Positions 1 to 5,834 are shown, counted from the stretch's first letter. The stretch is DNA of 5,921 nucleotides from Brotonthovivens sp045629925 (GCA_045629925.1 JAZQSD010000020.1:1-5921), one strand, 5' to 3'. The notes: generated by a model not told the origin, from the sequence alone. Translations and numbers: made by a program.

Positions 1-828
1 CCGGTTCTTGTCATAAACCACCTGCATTAGCATAGATACTCCATACTCTTCCACTTCAAACAGTGCAATCCTATCTTCTTCCAGTGCTTTTTCCAAAGTG
101 AACTTTGGCAGCAGGGATACCCCAAGATTGTCGGCTACGCAGTCGATGATCATGCTGGTGTAGCCAACCTCCTGAATATTGTTGACCCATTTCCCCTGAT
201 CTGCCAGATACTGTTCAAAAGCCTGTCGATAGTTACAGCCAGCCTCGATCTGAATAAAGTTTTCTCGAATCAGTTCTTCAATTGGAACTATTTTCTCCTT
301 GGCAAAAGGATGTTCTTTGGCACAGAAAAAACAGATCTCAGTCTCTATCCAGTGAAACACTTCCCAGTTTGGACGGTTCAACTTCTTATCTACAGTAAGG
401 ATTACATCCAGTTCTCCCTTTTCTAACATAGCCATACAGTCCAGTGTCTTTGCTACGATGATCTTTAGCTTAACCTGTGGAAAACGCTTCAAGAAACCTT
501 TGAAGATATCTCCATATCTGGATGCACACATGGTCTCCATAACCCCCACCCTTATATATCCAGATGGCTCGGAATCTTTCTGGAAATGGTCAATGGCACT
601 TCTCTCCTGACGAAGCATCTCATATGCAAACTCACGAAATTCTTCTCCGGCAGCAGACAAAGTAATATGTTTTCCATTTCGCTCAAACAAAGTTGCCTGC
701 AATTCCTGCTCCAAAGCCTGAATCTGCATGGTTACTGTGGACTGGGCGTAGCCAAGCTCCTGGGCCGCTCTTGAAAAATTGCCAATTTCCGCTACTTTCG
801 CAAAGGTTTTAAGATTTCTTAATTCCAT
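1..828 (-). CDS. LysR-family transcriptional regulator (3' end outside window)
   Basis: The reading frame is open from an ATG at 828 down to base 1 (276 codons, no stop reached). LysR proteins usually have about 290-310 residues, so only a short C-terminal piece is missing. Residues 1-60 form the LysR winged helix-turn-helix: it begins MELRNLKTFAKVAE, carries the FSRAAQELGYAQSTVT recognition segment (residues 18-33), and continues with LEQELQATLFER and the T-L-S-x-A-G wing. A linker helix follows to about residue 88. Residues 90-276 match the two-lobed periplasmic-binding-protein-like effector domain (GYIRVGVMET; GELDVILT; DNLGVSLLP). An AAGGGG ribosome binding site at 835-840 lies 6 nt before the ATG. 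It is a DNA-binding regulator of the cytoplasm, but neither effector nor target can be read from the sequence. metA lies upstream in the same orientation, separated by a strong terminator, so co-transcription is unlikely. The family call is firm. Confidence 0.93.
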   Translation of the reverse strand, partial: MELRNLKTFAKVAEIGNFSRAAQELGYAQSTVTMQIQALEQELQATLFERNGKHITLSAAGEEFREFAYEMLRQERSAIDHFQKDSEPSGYIRVGVMETMCASRYGDIFKGFLKRFPQVKLKIIVAKTLDCMAMLEKGELDVILTVDKKLNRPNWEVFHWIETEICFFCAKEHPFAKEKIVPIEELIRENFIQIEAGCNYRQAFEQYLADQGKWVNNIQEVGYTSMIIDCVADNLGVSLLPKFTLEKALEEDRIALFEVEEYGVSMLMQVVYDKNR

Positions 829-857
829 TTTGTTCCCCTTTTTATCATCAATAAAAC

Positions 858-872
858 TGATATTCTATATCA
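858..872. promoter_or_regulatory. candidate LysR-type operator (TGATAT-TCT-ATATCA dyad)
   Basis: This is a perfect 6-bp inverted repeat with a 3-nt spacer, TGATATTCTATATCA, centred about 37 bp upstream of the LysR start codon. LysR proteins typically bind short interrupted dyads of about this size near their own promoters and often repress themselves. A second palindrome, TAATATATATTA, lies at 889-900, about 30 bp (three helical turns) away centre to centre, which is reminiscent of the paired sites LysR tetramers contact. The AT-rich composition makes chance dyads common. Autoregulation is inferred, not shown. Confidence 0.4.
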
Positions 873-894
873 TTTTTTTCAATTTTACTAATAT

Positions 895-923
895 ATATTA
901 ATATGCTACTATCCATTTGTAAA
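895..923 (-). promoter_or_regulatory. predicted promoter of the LysR gene
   Basis: On the minus strand, TTTACA (918-923) and TAATAT (895-900) are separated by exactly 17 nt, a fair sigma-A-type match. Transcription would begin near 888, giving a leader of about 60 nt. The -10 box lies inside the 12-bp palindrome TAATATATATTA (889-900). The region is very AT-rich, so chance matches are likely. Confidence 0.4.
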
Positions 924-965
924 GATTAAGAATCAATATATACCTTTTTACAACTCTCAACTGGG

Positions 966-992
966 AAAGCTCTACGGAGCTTTTCTTTTTTT
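966..992 (+). terminator. intrinsic terminator on plus strand with UACG tetraloop
   Basis: AAAGCTC (966-972), loop TACG (973-976) and GAGCTTT (977-983) form a perfect 7-bp stem. A C-UACG-G loop of the extra-stable UNCG class closes it. The stem runs directly into TTTTCTTTTTTT (981-992). The U-tract is on the plus strand only. No plus-strand gene precedes it in the window, so the transcript it would end is unknown. Confidence 0.65.
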
Positions 993-1003
993 GTCCAAAA
1001 AGC

Positions 1004-1048
1004 AAAAAAGTGCAGGAACAGTCGTGTCAACACAACTATTTCTGCACT
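1004..1048 (-). terminator. metA terminator (probably bidirectional)
   Basis: The arms AGTGCAG (1009-1015) and CTGCACT (1042-1048) extend inward to an imperfect stem of about 18 bp around the minus-strand loop TTGA. There is one mismatch and two G-T wobbles. On the minus strand the stem begins 39 nt past the metA stop and is followed by TTTTT, GC, TTTTT, as expected for a Rho-independent terminator. On the plus strand the stem is followed by TTATTTTTCTTTT, so it may also stop transcription entering from the other side. It separates metA from the downstream LysR gene. Confidence 0.8.
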
Positions 1049-1087
1049 TATTTTTCTTTTATGTAGTTACAGGATTCCTACCCCCAA

Positions 1088-2017
1088 TTATCGAACTCTT
1101 CCCTCTGGATTCCCAATCTCATAAGGAGTTGTCTGGTAAACGTAATAGTTGATCCAGTTGCCGAACATCAGCTGTCCTGCAGATCTCCAACGAACAACTG
1201 GTTTCTTGGTTGGGTCATCATCTGGGAAATAATTTACAGGAATGCTTGGATTGATACCCTTCGCAAGATCTCTCTCATACTCCAGTTTCAATGTGTCCCA
1301 GTCATACTCTAAATGACAGGAGATAAAGAAGTGCTTGGAGTCTGTGGACTTAACGATAGTTACACCTGCATCTCTGGATGTTGCAATAAGCTCAAGTTCT
1401 GGAATCTTCAGAATGTCTTCCGCACGGAATTCTGTTGCTCTGGAATGAGGCGCATAGAAAACATCGTCAAATCCTCGAAACAGAGGAGAACTCTTCTTTA
1501 ACACATAGTTTGTATATACACCGGAAAGCTTATCTGGGCGATTGTACTTTGGCACTCCATAGTGGTAATAAAGACCTGCAAAAGCCCCCCAGCAGATATG
1601 CATGGTGCAATGCACGTGTGTCTTACTCCACTCCATGATCTCACACAGTTCTTCCCAGTAATCTACTTCTTCAAATTCCATGTCTTCGATTGGTGCGCCG
1701 GTGATGATCATTCCGTCGAACCAGCGATTCTTCACCTGCTCAAATGTTGTGTAAAAGTTTTCCAAATGATTGGAATCCACATGGGTAGCTTCGTGTGTTG
1801 CGGTCTGCAAAAACTCACACTTAATCTGAAGAGGTGTATTGGACAACTTGCGCAGCAGCTGTGTCTCTGTAACGATCTTTGTTGGCATCAGGTTAAGAAT
1901 CAGTACGTTCAGTGGTCTGATGTCCTGATGCATCGCACGAAACTCAGTCATTACGAATATATTTTCGCTCTCCAAAATCGAAGTTGCTGGCAAAGAATCT
2001 GGTATCTTAATTGGCAT
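1088..2017 (-). CDS. metA: homoserine O-acetyltransferase (MetA family)
   Basis: The product is 309 residues, the normal length for MetA, and the whole protein matches the family from MPIKIPDSLPA onward. It transfers an acyl group from acyl-CoA to the hydroxyl of homoserine in the cytoplasm, the first committed step of methionine synthesis. The fold is class-I glutamine-amidotransferase-like. The nucleophile is Cys142 (HICWGAFAG), and His235 and Glu237 (CHLEYD) complete the catalytic set in the same numbering as Escherichia coli MetA. Residue 111 is Glu (GAPIED), whereas E. coli has Gly. Published work on Bacillus cereus MetA links Glu111 to acetyl-CoA use, so acetyltransferase activity is predicted despite the common label 'succinyltransferase'. 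An upstream in-frame TTG at 2041 would add eight residues. I chose the ATG at 2017 because it gives the conserved N-terminus and has a well-spaced ribosome binding site. No partner enzyme such as MetY is adjacent. Confidence 0.96.
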   Translation of the reverse strand: MPIKIPDSLPATSILESENIFVMTEFRAMHQDIRPLNVLILNLMPTKIVTETQLLRKLSNTPLQIKCEFLQTATHEATHVDSNHLENFYTTFEQVKNRWFDGMIITGAPIEDMEFEEVDYWEELCEIMEWSKTHVHCTMHICWGAFAGLYYHYGVPKYNRPDKLSGVYTNYVLKKSSPLFRGFDDVFYAPHSRATEFRAEDILKIPELELIATSRDAGVTIVKSTDSKHFFISCHLEYDWDTLKLEYERDLAKGINPSIPVNYFPDDDPTKKPVVRWRSAGQLMFGNWINYYVYQTTPYEIGNPEGRVR

Positions 2018-2026
2018 AATCCCTTT

Positions 2027-2032
2027 CTCCCT
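2027..2032 (-). promoter_or_regulatory. ribosome binding site fixing the metA start
   Basis: AGGGAG ends 9 nt before the ATG at 2017, good Shine-Dalgarno spacing for a Gram-positive. It lies inside the extension that would begin at the TTG at 2041, which argues against that upstream start. Confidence 0.75.
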
Positions 2033-2108
2033 TTTGTTCAATATAGTGAATATGTCAAATTTTCTAAAAACAATCTTTCCGGTTCAAAATTAATCGAAAA
2101 TTACAACC

Positions 2109-2137
2109 ATTTTACCTAATTTCTAGTTTTAACGCAA
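2109..2137 (-). promoter_or_regulatory. predicted metA promoter and leader
   Basis: On the minus strand, TTGCGT (2132-2137) and TAAAAT (2109-2114) are 17 nt apart. Transcription from here would start near 2102 and leave a leader of roughly 85 nt. Reading that leader by eye, I find no S-box (SAM) riboswitch core and no terminator-like attenuator, and it is short for one. Other -35-like hexamers (TTGAAC, TTGACA) occur closer to the gene. No convincing terminator follows uppP, so read-through from uppP into metA is also possible. Confidence 0.4.
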
Positions 2138-2165
2138 CCCTATTTGAGATAATCCCGTAAGCACG

Positions 2166-3035
2166 TTACATTAACACCATTGTCTTTACGCCAAAATACA
2201 CCAGAACTAATATACCCAGCACAATGCGGTACCAGCCAAACACTTTAAAATCATGCTTCTTGATGTAATTCATCAAGAATTTGATAACAATAATAGATAC
2301 AACAAATGCCACCACCATTCCTGTAAGTAAGATTGCTGCCTCGCTGCCTGTGAACTCCAGTCCAAACTTTGCGATTTTTAACAAGCTTGCACCAAACATT
2401 ACAGGAATTGCCAGATAAAATGTGAACTCTGCCGCTGCCACACGGGATACCCCAATCAAAAGAGCCCCAACGATTGTCGCCCCAGATCTGGAAGTTCCAG
2501 GGAAAATCGCAGCAATCAACTGAAAGAGGCCGATGACAAGGCAAAGCTTCCATGTGAGAGCCTCTACAGTCTGCACTCTGGCTGTTTTTCCTTTGTATTT
2601 GCTCTCAATCACAATAAAGGCAATACCGAAGATGATCAAGAAAATTGCCACGGTCTGGAAGTTGTAAAACAATTCTTCAAAAAGATCATTGAAGGCCATT
2701 CCGATTACTGCCGCAGGAATACAGGCAATAATGATCTTCACCCAAAGCTTGATAATGTCTTTTTTTACCCAAGCCAGCGGACCGCTTTTTGCCACAGGCT
2801 CTTCATTGTTCCGTTTTCCGAAAGGCCATATCTTATGCCAGAACACAACAACAACCGCGAGAATCGCTCCCAGCTGGATCACAACCTCGAACATGCTCCA
2901 AAACTCTGGGGTAACATTCAGTTTGATAAACTCATTCAAAAGAATCATATGTCCTGTGCTGCTGATTGGCAGCCATTCTGTGATTCCTTCTACAATACCG
3001 AATAATATCGCCTTAAAAATCTCAATCATTTCCAT
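2166..3035 (-). CDS. uppP: undecaprenyl-diphosphate phosphatase (UppP/BacA)
   Basis: The product is a 289-residue, highly hydrophobic multi-pass membrane protein, slightly longer than the typical family member. It dephosphorylates undecaprenyl diphosphate to the monophosphate, regenerating the lipid carrier for peptidoglycan and other wall polymers. Overproduction of this family gives bacitracin resistance. Both signature regions are intact: Glu16-x-x-x-Glu20 followed by WLPISSTGH (Ser26, His29), and PGTSRSG at 179-185 with Ser182 and Arg183. These correspond to the catalytic residues described for E. coli UppP. A charged, non-membrane loop spans about residues 71-95. The start at 3035 is preceded by GAAGG at 3045-3049 with a 9-nt spacer; a second ATG at 3029 is less well placed. 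The gene is divergent from a class A penicillin-binding protein, whose glycosyltransferase step releases the substrate of UppP. metA starts 148 bp downstream on the same strand. Confidence 0.96.
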   Translation of the reverse strand: MEMIEIFKAILFGIVEGITEWLPISSTGHMILLNEFIKLNVTPEFWSMFEVVIQLGAILAVVVVFWHKIWPFGKRNNEEPVAKSGPLAWVKKDIIKLWVKIIIACIPAAVIGMAFNDLFEELFYNFQTVAIFLIIFGIAFIVIESKYKGKTARVQTVEALTWKLCLVIGLFQLIAAIFPGTSRSGATIVGALLIGVSRVAAAEFTFYLAIPVMFGASLLKIAKFGLEFTGSEAAILLTGMVVAFVVSIIVIKFLMNYIKKHDFKVFGWYRIVLGILVLVYFGVKTMVLM

Positions 3036-3111
3036 CTCTATCTACCTTCTGTTCTATAACTTCTTCTATTTTATATGACCAATTTCTGCTTTTATTATGG
3101 TCATTTTCCAT
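3022..3111 (-). CDS. possible short upstream ORF (29 codons) overlapping the uppP start
   Basis: An ATG at 3111 opens a 29-residue frame beginning MENDHNKSRNWSYK and ending at a TGA at 3022-3024. It overlaps the first 14 nt of uppP in another frame. AGGAAA at 3117-3122 lies 5 nt before the ATG and resembles a ribosome binding site. The product is hydrophilic and charged, with no signal peptide or known motif that I recognise. Its arrangement resembles a translationally coupled leader peptide. Against it, the best uppP promoter I can find would start transcription near 3116, leaving that ribosome binding site out of the RNA. The frame is also short enough to arise by chance. Confidence 0.22.
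   Translation of the reverse strand: MENDHNKSRNWSYKIEEVIEQKVDRDGND
3075..3104. promoter_or_regulatory. 7-bp inverted repeat in the uppP leader
   Basis: ATGACCA (3075-3081) and TGGTCAT (3098-3104) are perfect inverted copies with a 16-nt spacer; arm centres are 23 bp apart, about two helical turns. It lies 40-69 bp upstream of the uppP start codon, inside the predicted transcript. It could be a protein-binding site or a hairpin in the leader RNA. It is not a terminator because no U-run follows it on either strand. Confidence 0.35.
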
Positions 3112-3122
3112 CAGCGTTTCCT

Positions 3123-3151
3123 AATTTAGAGCAATTTCTTAAAAATGTAAA
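3123..3151 (-). promoter_or_regulatory. predicted uppP promoter
   Basis: On the minus strand, TTTACA (3146-3151) and TAAATT (3123-3128) are 17 nt apart. Transcription would begin near 3116, giving a leader of about 80 nt. The -35 hexamer lies in the centre of the 24-bp inverted repeat at 3138-3161, a position suited to repression. Confidence 0.42.
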
Positions 3152-3161
3152 TATTTTTAAG
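3138..3161. promoter_or_regulatory. 24-bp inverted repeat, candidate operator between uppP and the PBP gene
   Basis: CTTAAAAAT (3138-3146) and ATTTTTAAG (3153-3161) are perfect 9-bp inverted copies around GTAAAT. The element covers the predicted uppP -35 box and lies about 30 bp upstream of the predicted -35 of the divergent penicillin-binding protein gene. One regulator bound here could therefore affect both genes. The arms are AT-rich, so chance is a real alternative. Neither strand shows terminator geometry: the loop and base composition would give a weak hairpin. Confidence 0.4.
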
Positions 3162-3189
3162 GGAATCTTTAGATTTTTTTCAGATGCTC

Positions 3190-3220
3190 TTCACACTTAT
3201 TTTGTATCATAGTGTATACT
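3190..3220 (+). promoter_or_regulatory. weak predicted promoter of the PBP gene
   Basis: TTCACA (3190-3195) and TATACT (3215-3220) are separated by 19 nt, longer than ideal. The -10 is good and the -35 moderate. Transcription would start near 3227, about 35 nt before the ATG at 3262. An alternative -10, TAAAAT, lies at 3221-3226 but lacks a good -35. Confidence 0.35.
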
Positions 3221-3246
3221 TAAAATGCAATAAACATGATTTTAAA

Positions 3247-3252
3247 AAGAGG
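3247..3252 (+). promoter_or_regulatory. ribosome binding site fixing the PBP start
   Basis: AAGAGG ends 9 nt before the ATG at 3262. The frame stays open upstream to an ATG at 3184, but that start has no comparable site. It would also place a hydrophobic extension ahead of the lysine/arginine-rich cytoplasmic tail and lie upstream of the best promoter. Confidence 0.75.
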
Positions 3253-3261
3253 TTAAGATTT

Positions 3262-5655
3262 ATGGCTAAGAAAACTACATACTCTAAAAAGCCTTCCAAA
3301 AAGCGGAAACGCAGACGAGGCAAACGCAGAGTTGTCAGAAATATTTTCATGGTTATCATCATTCTGATCTGCCTGGCTCTTGTAGGCGGCATGGCACTGC
3401 TTGCAACTAAGTACGGCATTACTCCAAAGACAATCATGCAGTACAAGCTAGACGCGGTTGAACTGGTGGAGAACAGCACAGCTGATACATTCCGGCCAAA
3501 CAAGGCTTCCATCATTTATAGTGACAACGAAACCGAAATTGCAAAATTATACGAGAACGAAGAAAGTACATATTTAAGTTTTGACGAGATTCCAAAAGAC
3601 GTAATTAACTCTTTCGTGGCAATCGAGGACCGCACCTTCTGGGAAAACTCAGGTGTGGATGCTAAGGGTATTGCCAGGGTAGTTATTAATTATGTAAAAA
3701 GCGGCGGCAAAACAGCTCACGGCGCCAGCACCATTACCCAGCAGGTAGCCCGTGACATTTTCCTTACAAACGAAAAATCTCTGGAACGTAAAGTGAAGGA
3801 AATTTTTATTGCTCAGGAAATGACCAAAAAATATGACAAAGAACTTATCATCGAGTTCTATTGCAACAACTGCTGTTTCGCAAATGCTGTATACGGTATC
3901 GAGGACGCAAGCCAGACATATCTTGGCAAACCTGCATCTGAACTGACACTGTCAGAGGCTGCTTACTTGTGTGCTATCCCGAATCGTCCGGAATACTACG
4001 ATCCTTTTGATGATCCTTCTACAGCGCTGAAGCGTAGAGACAAGATCTTAAGAGATATGCAGGAATGTGGTTATATAACAGAAGCTGAGAAAAAAGAGGC
4101 TATGGCGCAGGAGATCATTGTGGTTCCTGAAGAAACCAACAAGACTGAATTCCACAATTATGCCACTACTTTAGCGGTGAAATATGCCACAGAATACCTG
4201 ATGGAATACAAGTATGATTTCCAGTTCAAATATCATTTTGACACAGAAGCAGAATACGCAGCTTATCAGGAAGACTATAAGACAGCCTACGACACCGCAA
4301 AGAGAAATTTGAAAACTGGCGGTTATCAGGTTTACACATCCATCAACTTAGCTGCTATGGACGATTTGCAGGAAGTTGTAGATGAAGGTCTTGCCTGGAG
4401 CGACAAGAAGCAGGCCGACGGTATCTATGATGTGCAGAGCGGACTGACTGTTATCAACAACTCTAATGGAAAGATCGTGGCAGCCATCGGCGGCAGAAGC
4501 CAGGCGGAAACAGCTCGCATCTATTCCTTTAACTATGCTTTCCAGACAGCTCAGCAGCCAGGAAGTACAATAAAACCACTGTTAGTTTATGCACCGGCTC
4601 TTGAGGGAAGCTACGATGCCAACTCTATGCTGGTCAATGTAAATGAGAAAGAGGCCAAAGGCAAAAGCGCCAAAAAAATTCTTGCCATGGAAGGCGAGGA
4701 AATGACTCTGCGCTATGCAGTGGAATGGAGTAAGAACGGTCCTGTCTACTGGTTGGCAAGCAATCTTGGTATCTCCACAGGAATGAAGTATCTGGAAGAT
4801 ATGGAATTCTCCAAGATCACTCCAGATGACTACAATATGAGTTCCGCATTGGGCGGTATGACTTATGGCGCAACCACTGTGGAAATGGCCAATGCCTACA
4901 GTACGCTGGCAAATCACGGAACTTACCGCAAAGCAGACTGCTTATTATCCATCTTGAATAGTGACGGAGAAGAAATCTACATTCCTGCAGAAGGAAAACA
5001 GGTTTATTCCAAATCCGCTGCTGATCAGATGGTTGATATTTTAAAAGGTGTTATCACCAGAGGTACTGCCCGCAAGATTAACTGGAAAAGCGCTTCCACC
5101 ATCGAAGCCATCGGCAAAACAGGTACTACAAACGACAGCCGCGACGGCTGGTTCTGTGGAGCAACCCCATACTACACAATTGCAGTTTGGGTAGGAACCG
5201 CTTCCAACGAACCTGTAGATGGTCTCTCTGGTGGAAATCATCCAGCACAAATCTGGAAGAACGCAATGTTGGTTATGACAGATGGTCTTCCAAAGGCTAC
5301 CTTTGACCTTGATATTCCAAGTGACTTAAGTTATAAAAACAGCAGCGCTGAACCAGGCGGTCACGTGGAAGAAGAACTTCTGGATCCTGAAAACCCAGAT
5401 GCTCTGCTGCCAGATGGCACCACTCCTGAAAGCACTACACCAGAAAGTACCACTCCTGAAGGAACCACTCCTCCGGAAAGCACTTCTCCTGAAGGCGGTA
5501 ATCCAGGAGGCAGCGCAACCCCTGAACCAGGGAATCCACCTGCTGGCGGAGATCAGCCGGGCAACACACCATCTGCTCCACCGGAAGAAAATGATCCAAC
5601 CATTGACGGTGAAATCGATTCCGGCACAATCAATGGTACTATCACACCACAATAA
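3262..5655 (+). CDS. class A penicillin-binding protein, bifunctional transglycosylase/transpeptidase (PBP1A type)
   Basis: The product has 797 residues. It polymerises lipid II into glycan strands and cross-links the peptides outside the membrane. Residues 1-27 are a very basic cytoplasmic tail (SKKRKRRRGKRR), and about 28-49 form the single membrane anchor. The glycosyltransferase family 51 domain spans about 90-275: catalytic Glu122 in IEDRTFWE, GASTITQQ at 154-161, RKVKEI at 176-181 with Glu180, and LSEAAYLCAIP at 230-240. The transpeptidase domain spans about 395-675 with all three beta-lactam-binding motifs: Ser435-x-x-Lys438 (GSTIKP), Ser490-Lys-Asn492 and Lys619-Thr-Gly-Thr. Ser435 is the acylated nucleophile. 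Residues from about 690 to the end are a low-complexity Pro/Thr/Ser/Glu/Gly tail. Motif 4 of the glycosyltransferase region reads CNNCCFANAVYG (201-212), with three cysteines and no FG. The gene stands alone on the plus strand, divergent from uppP. No symbol is given because ponA/pbp1A naming varies among clostridia. Confidence 0.95.
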   Translation: MAKKTTYSKKPSKKRKRRRGKRRVVRNIFMVIIILICLALVGGMALLATKYGITPKTIMQYKLDAVELVENSTADTFRPNKASIIYSDNETEIAKLYENEESTYLSFDEIPKDVINSFVAIEDRTFWENSGVDAKGIARVVINYVKSGGKTAHGASTITQQVARDIFLTNEKSLERKVKEIFIAQEMTKKYDKELIIEFYCNNCCFANAVYGIEDASQTYLGKPASELTLSEAAYLCAIPNRPEYYDPFDDPSTALKRRDKILRDMQECGYITEAEKKEAMAQEIIVVPEETNKTEFHNYATTLAVKYATEYLMEYKYDFQFKYHFDTEAEYAAYQEDYKTAYDTAKRNLKTGGYQVYTSINLAAMDDLQEVVDEGLAWSDKKQADGIYDVQSGLTVINNSNGKIVAAIGGRSQAETARIYSFNYAFQTAQQPGSTIKPLLVYAPALEGSYDANSMLVNVNEKEAKGKSAKKILAMEGEEMTLRYAVEWSKNGPVYWLASNLGISTGMKYLEDMEFSKITPDDYNMSSALGGMTYGATTVEMANAYSTLANHGTYRKADCLLSILNSDGEEIYIPAEGKQVYSKSAADQMVDILKGVITRGTARKINWKSASTIEAIGKTGTTNDSRDGWFCGATPYYTIAVWVGTASNEPVDGLSGGNHPAQIWKNAMLVMTDGLPKATFDLDIPSDLSYKNSSAEPGGHVEEELLDPENPDALLPDGTTPESTTPESTTPEGTTPPESTSPEGGNPGGSATPEPGNPPAGGDQPGNTPSAPPEENDPTIDGEIDSGTINGTITPQ
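5419..5496 (+). repeat. degenerate TTPES-type repeat in the PBP tail
   Basis: About five imperfect units of a 15-base repeat encode TTPES, TTPES, TTPEG, TTPPES and TSPEG (residues 720-745). The units differ mostly at third codon positions, for example ACC ACT CCT GAA against ACT ACA CCA GAA. The repeat is therefore not newly duplicated and appears kept at the protein level. Similar Pro/Thr tails are common on wall-associated proteins of Gram-positives. One unit has an extra proline codon. Confidence 0.75.
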
Positions 5656-5669
5656 GAGTTCAGCATCTC

Positions 5670-5684
5670 ATGGTTTCAAACCAT
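5670..5684. repeat. short palindrome just after the PBP stop
   Basis: ATGGTTT-C-AAACCAT is a perfect 7-bp inverted repeat with a 1-nt centre, 14 nt past the stop codon. In RNA it would form ATGGT/ACCAT with a 5-nt loop. No U-run follows, so it is not an intrinsic terminator by itself; it might protect the 3' end or be incidental. Confidence 0.4.
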
Positions 5685-5718
5685 AACGGTTACTGCTAAT
5701 TATATTTTTACAATAAAC

Positions 5719-5755
5719 AAGAGCATATTCGTCATGAATATGCTCTTATCTTTTT
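5719..5755 (+). terminator. intrinsic terminator of the PBP gene
   Basis: AAGAGCATATTC (5719-5730), loop GTCAT, and GAATATGCTCTT (5736-5747) form a perfect 12-bp stem. It is followed by ATC and TTTTTCTCTTT on the plus strand, 63 nt after the PBP stop codon. On the minus strand the run after the stem is only GTTTATT, so termination of the convergent gene at the right edge would be weaker. Confidence 0.88.
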
Positions 5756-5834
5756 CTCTTTATTTTCGATTTTCACAGTCTACGCTTTAGACCTGCTCTT
5801 TACATTCTAGGATTTACGTTCCGATTATTTTTCC

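Noticed and set aside
586..774. 62-codon plus-strand reading frame opposite the LysR gene
   Set aside because: It is antisense to the conserved LysR DNA-binding region, shows no family resemblance, and is short enough to be chance.
2018..2041. TTG start adding eight residues to MetA
   Set aside because: The extension covers the ribosome binding site of the ATG at 2017, and MetA proteins normally begin at MPIKIP.
1562..2119. 185-codon plus-strand reading frame opposite metA
   Set aside because: It lies almost wholly antisense to an unmistakable metA, its translation is rich in Cys, His, Leu and Gln with no recognisable domain, and there is no convincing ribosome binding site. It is a shadow frame.
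2018..2165. SAM (S-box) or other riboswitch upstream of metA
   Set aside because: The leader is too short, and I could not find the conserved S-box core or an expression-platform terminator. A covariance-model search would settle it.
2042..2165. terminator after uppP
   Set aside because: Only short weak pairings (TAACG/CGTTA; GGGA/TCTC) occur and no U-run follows, so no terminator is called.
3162..3180. GAATC-TTTA-GATTTTTTT hairpin resembling a plus-strand terminator
   Set aside because: The stem is only four Watson-Crick pairs plus G-U wobbles, too weak, and it lies upstream of the PBP promoter with no transcript to end.
3184..3261. 26-residue N-terminal extension of the penicillin-binding protein
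   Set aside because: The upstream ATG lacks a Shine-Dalgarno site, the stretch overlaps the predicted promoter, and the ATG at 3262 has AAGAGG at 9 nt and gives the usual basic tail plus membrane anchor.
5326..5652. minus-strand frames opposite the PBP tail
   Set aside because: They come from the compositional bias of the Thr/Pro/Glu repeat region and have no start signals or recognisable domains.
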